A stretch of 14,900 nucleotides of DNA, taken from assembly GCA_964383325.1 (NCBI GenBank), contig CAYLGY010000063.1:1-14900 (forward strand), in the 5' to 3' direction. This DNA is from CAYLGY01 sp964383325. GTDB taxonomy: Bacteria; Pseudomonadota; Alphaproteobacteria; Rhizobiales; Rhizobiaceae. The translations under genes and the position numbers were made by a program. Below, piece after piece: positions 13,598-14,900 of the stretch. Below the pieces are notes generated by a model. It had not been told where the DNA came from and ran no database searches. It saw only the letters and a list, made by a program, of their open reading frames with translations. Each line of letters starts with the position of its first letter. Position 1 is the first letter of the stretch.

Positions 13598-13629
13598 GGT
13601 CGGCCAGCGTCTGATGCGCATGGCCGACC
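13598..13629 (+). promoter_or_regulatory. Stem-loop between atpE and atpF'
   Basis: GGTCGGCC (13598-13605) pairs perfectly with GGCCGACC (13622-13629). An inner A-T pair and a GCG/CGC helix (13607-13609 with 13617-13619) extend it past a one-base bulge, leaving a 7-nt loop. It begins 9 nt after the atpE stop and ends 9 nt before the atpF' ribosome site. The bases after it (TATCTCTACAGG) include no T-run, so it may stall 3' decay or partly attenuate transcription rather than terminate it. Confidence 0.65.
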
Positions 13630-13649
13630 TATCTCTACAGGAGCGTTAG

Positions 13650-14279
13650 ATGTTCGTCGCAACTGCCTATGCGCAAACGGACGATGATTTGGTGGAGCCG
13701 GCAGCGCCCGCAGATGGTGCCGGGACCCTTCCCGCCGAGGAGGGGGCACCCCAGACCGGGACTATCGTGCCGGCGGATGCGGCGCATGAGGGGACGTTCC
13801 CGCCTTTTGATTCCTCCACCTTTGCATCGCAGCTTGTCTGGCTGGCGCTGACATTCGGTCTCTTCTACCTCTTTCTGAAGAAGGTCGTTCTTCCGAGAAT
13901 GGCCGGCATATTGGAGACGAGGCGGGACCGGATTGCGCAGGACCTTGACCAGGCGGCTCGTCTGAAGGAGCAGGCAGACGAGGCGATTGCCGCGTTTGAA
14001 CAGGAAGTGGCCGAAGGCCGCCTGAACGCGGCACGGATCGGGCAGGAGGCCCGGGACGCAGCGAAGGCGCAGGCGGACAGCGATCGGCGTGCGGTCGAGG
14101 CGGAGCTTGAACAGAAGCTGGCCGAAGCCGAACAGCGGATCGGCGCCATCAAGGCGAGCGCCATGGCAGAGGTTGGAACCATTGCCGAGGAGACGAGCAT
14201 TTCCATCGTGGAATCTCTCCTGGGCGTGAAGATCAGCAAGGCGGATGCGGCGCGAGCCGTCCAGGCCGCGCGCGGTTGA
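13650..14279 (+). CDS. atpF': ATP synthase Fo subunit b' (b-prime)
   Basis: Peripheral-stalk subunit, 209 residues. A poorly conserved N-terminal extension (MFVATAYAQTDDD to about residue 48) precedes the family block FPPFDSSTFASQLVWLALTF. One membrane helix spans about 58-76, followed by LPRMAGILETRRDRIAQDLD and a long charged coiled coil to the C-terminus. Alphaproteobacteria and phototrophs use a b/b' heterodimer where E. coli has two identical b subunits. The N-terminal extension and the place directly after atpE identify this copy as b' (also named atpG or atpF2 in some genomes). The ATG at 13650 has AGGAG at 6-nt spacing. atpF follows after 19 bp. Confidence 0.93.
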   Translation: MFVATAYAQTDDDLVEPAAPADGAGTLPAEEGAPQTGTIVPADAAHEGTFPPFDSSTFASQLVWLALTFGLFYLFLKKVVLPRMAGILETRRDRIAQDLDQAARLKEQADEAIAAFEQEVAEGRLNAARIGQEARDAAKAQADSDRRAVEAELEQKLAEAEQRIGAIKASAMAEVGTIAEETSISIVESLLGVKISKADAARAVQAARG

Positions 14280-14298
14280 GACGGGGATAATACCAGTC

Positions 14299-14790
14299 AT
14301 GGATGCAACTTCACTCGCCTCGGTCTGGGCCCTTATCGGCCTCGTATTGTTTATCGCCCTGGTCGTGTATTTCCGGGCGCCGGCCATGATCGGCAAGGCG
14401 CTGGATGATCGCGCCGACCGGATCCGCAAGGAGCTGGACGAGGCGCGCAATCTGCGTGAGGAAGCGCAGCAATTGCTTGCCGAGTATCAGCGCAAGCGGA
14501 AGGAAGCCGAGCAGGAAGCGGCGGAACTCGTCGAGGCGGCGCGTCGCGAGGCGGATGCAATCCTGGCCGAAGCCAAGGAGAAGTCCGAGGAATATGTAGC
14601 CCGCCGCAGCGAACTGGCCGAAGCGAAGATCGCGCAGGCAGAGCGGGAGGCCATCAACGAGGTGCGCTCGAACGCGGTTTCCATTGCGGTCGCTGCCGCA
14701 GGAAAATTGCTGCAGGAGCGGATCGACGAGAAAACCACCGCGGAACTGTTCCGGAATTCGCTCGATACGGTCAAGTCGAGAATGCACTGA
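14299..14790 (+). CDS. atpF: ATP synthase Fo subunit b
   Basis: Second half of the b/b' peripheral stalk that holds F1 fixed against the rotating c-ring: 163 residues, normal length. One N-terminal membrane helix (about 7-24, SVWALIGLVLFIALVVYF) is followed by APAMIGKALDDRADRIRKEL and a long coiled coil rich in Glu, Ala and Arg (AEYQRKRKEAEQEAAELVEA, then AEAKEKSEEYVARRSELAEA). The ATG at 14299 is chosen because upstream in-frame starts would overlap atpF' and add a basic leader not seen in the family. The ribosome site is weak (GGGGAT about 12 nt away). It is the last gene seen in the operon; no F1 gene follows. Confidence 0.95.
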   Translation: MDATSLASVWALIGLVLFIALVVYFRAPAMIGKALDDRADRIRKELDEARNLREEAQQLLAEYQRKRKEAEQEAAELVEAARREADAILAEAKEKSEEYVARRSELAEAKIAQAEREAINEVRSNAVSIAVAAAGKLLQERIDEKTTAELFRNSLDTVKSRMH

Positions 14791-14900
14791 GCGGGCGGGT
14801 CAGCTCGCGTGGATGCAGTCCTGATACCGGTTCCAGATTCTTCGGGATTGGCGGTTTCCTGCTGAAGAGCAATCTCACCCGAAATGCTTGCGTTGCGTTC
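14791..14900. other. Sequence after atpF to the window end, no gene assigned
   Basis: These 110 bp show no convincing start with a ribosome site and no clear terminator. In many Rhizobiales rnhB (ribonuclease HII) follows atpF, but none of its motifs can be read here. Confidence 0.4.

Noticed and set aside
14791..14900. Start of rnhB after the atp operon
   Set aside because: Order in relatives suggests it, but no start, ribosome site or RNase HII motif can be read in the last 110 bp; minus-strand frames open here continue as shadows of atpF.
1..14900. Search for defence, phage, transposase, CRISPR or biosynthetic cassettes
   Set aside because: Every sizeable stretch is explained by ordinary core genes. 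No spaced direct repeats, transposase motifs or accessory gene clusters were seen.

Overview
The window looks like core chromosome from a high-GC alphaproteobacterium, most likely of the order Hyphomicrobiales (Rhizobiales). Four things point there: the gene order tkt-gap-pgk divergent from a DUF4164 gene and zapA; the stand-alone Fo operon atpI-atpB-atpE-atpF'-atpF with two different b-type subunits and no F1 genes following; the 75-residue c subunit; and a dispersed palindrome beginning GCATGATCCCGGAAAG, of the kind common between genes in that order. No genus can be named from the sequence alone.

Layout. (1) 1-967, minus: a membrane-anchored protein with a C-terminal bacterial SH3 domain, whose stop codon abuts a palindrome cut by the window edge. 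(2) 1250-5511, minus: tkt, gap and pgk, a compact central-carbon operon. (3) 5767-6658, plus: a small coiled-coil DUF4164 protein and the division factor ZapA, with a 100-N assembly gap between them. (4) 6664-7638, minus: a secreted polysaccharide deacetylase-like protein, convergent with zapA. (5) 7771-10500, plus: an NnrU-family membrane protein, a membrane-anchored TPR-like (YfgM-type) protein, and the ribosome-assembly GTPase Der. (6) 10594-11889, plus: a SleB-type cell wall hydrolase with a long N-terminal region. (7) 12110-14790, plus: the Fo operon, with a good promoter about 70 bp upstream of atpI.

How the genes fit together. tkt, gap and pgk encode linked steps of the pentose-phosphate and lower glycolytic or gluconeogenic pathways. 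The atp genes build the proton channel and peripheral stalk of ATP synthase; the F1 genes must lie elsewhere, as is usual in Alphaproteobacteria. A cell-envelope and division theme (SH3 protein, ZapA, deacetylase, SleB hydrolase) runs between these blocks, but nothing shows that these genes are co-regulated.

No phage, insertion sequence, CRISPR array, tRNA, rRNA or defence cassette was seen, and I find no convincing new multi-gene system. The points most worth a second look are two stem-loops that bracket atpE, a palindrome that sits at the same offset behind two stop codons, the assembly gap flanked by a 26-bp duplicate, and a deacetylase with an altered metal-binding motif. Intergenic spaces are all under 300 bp.
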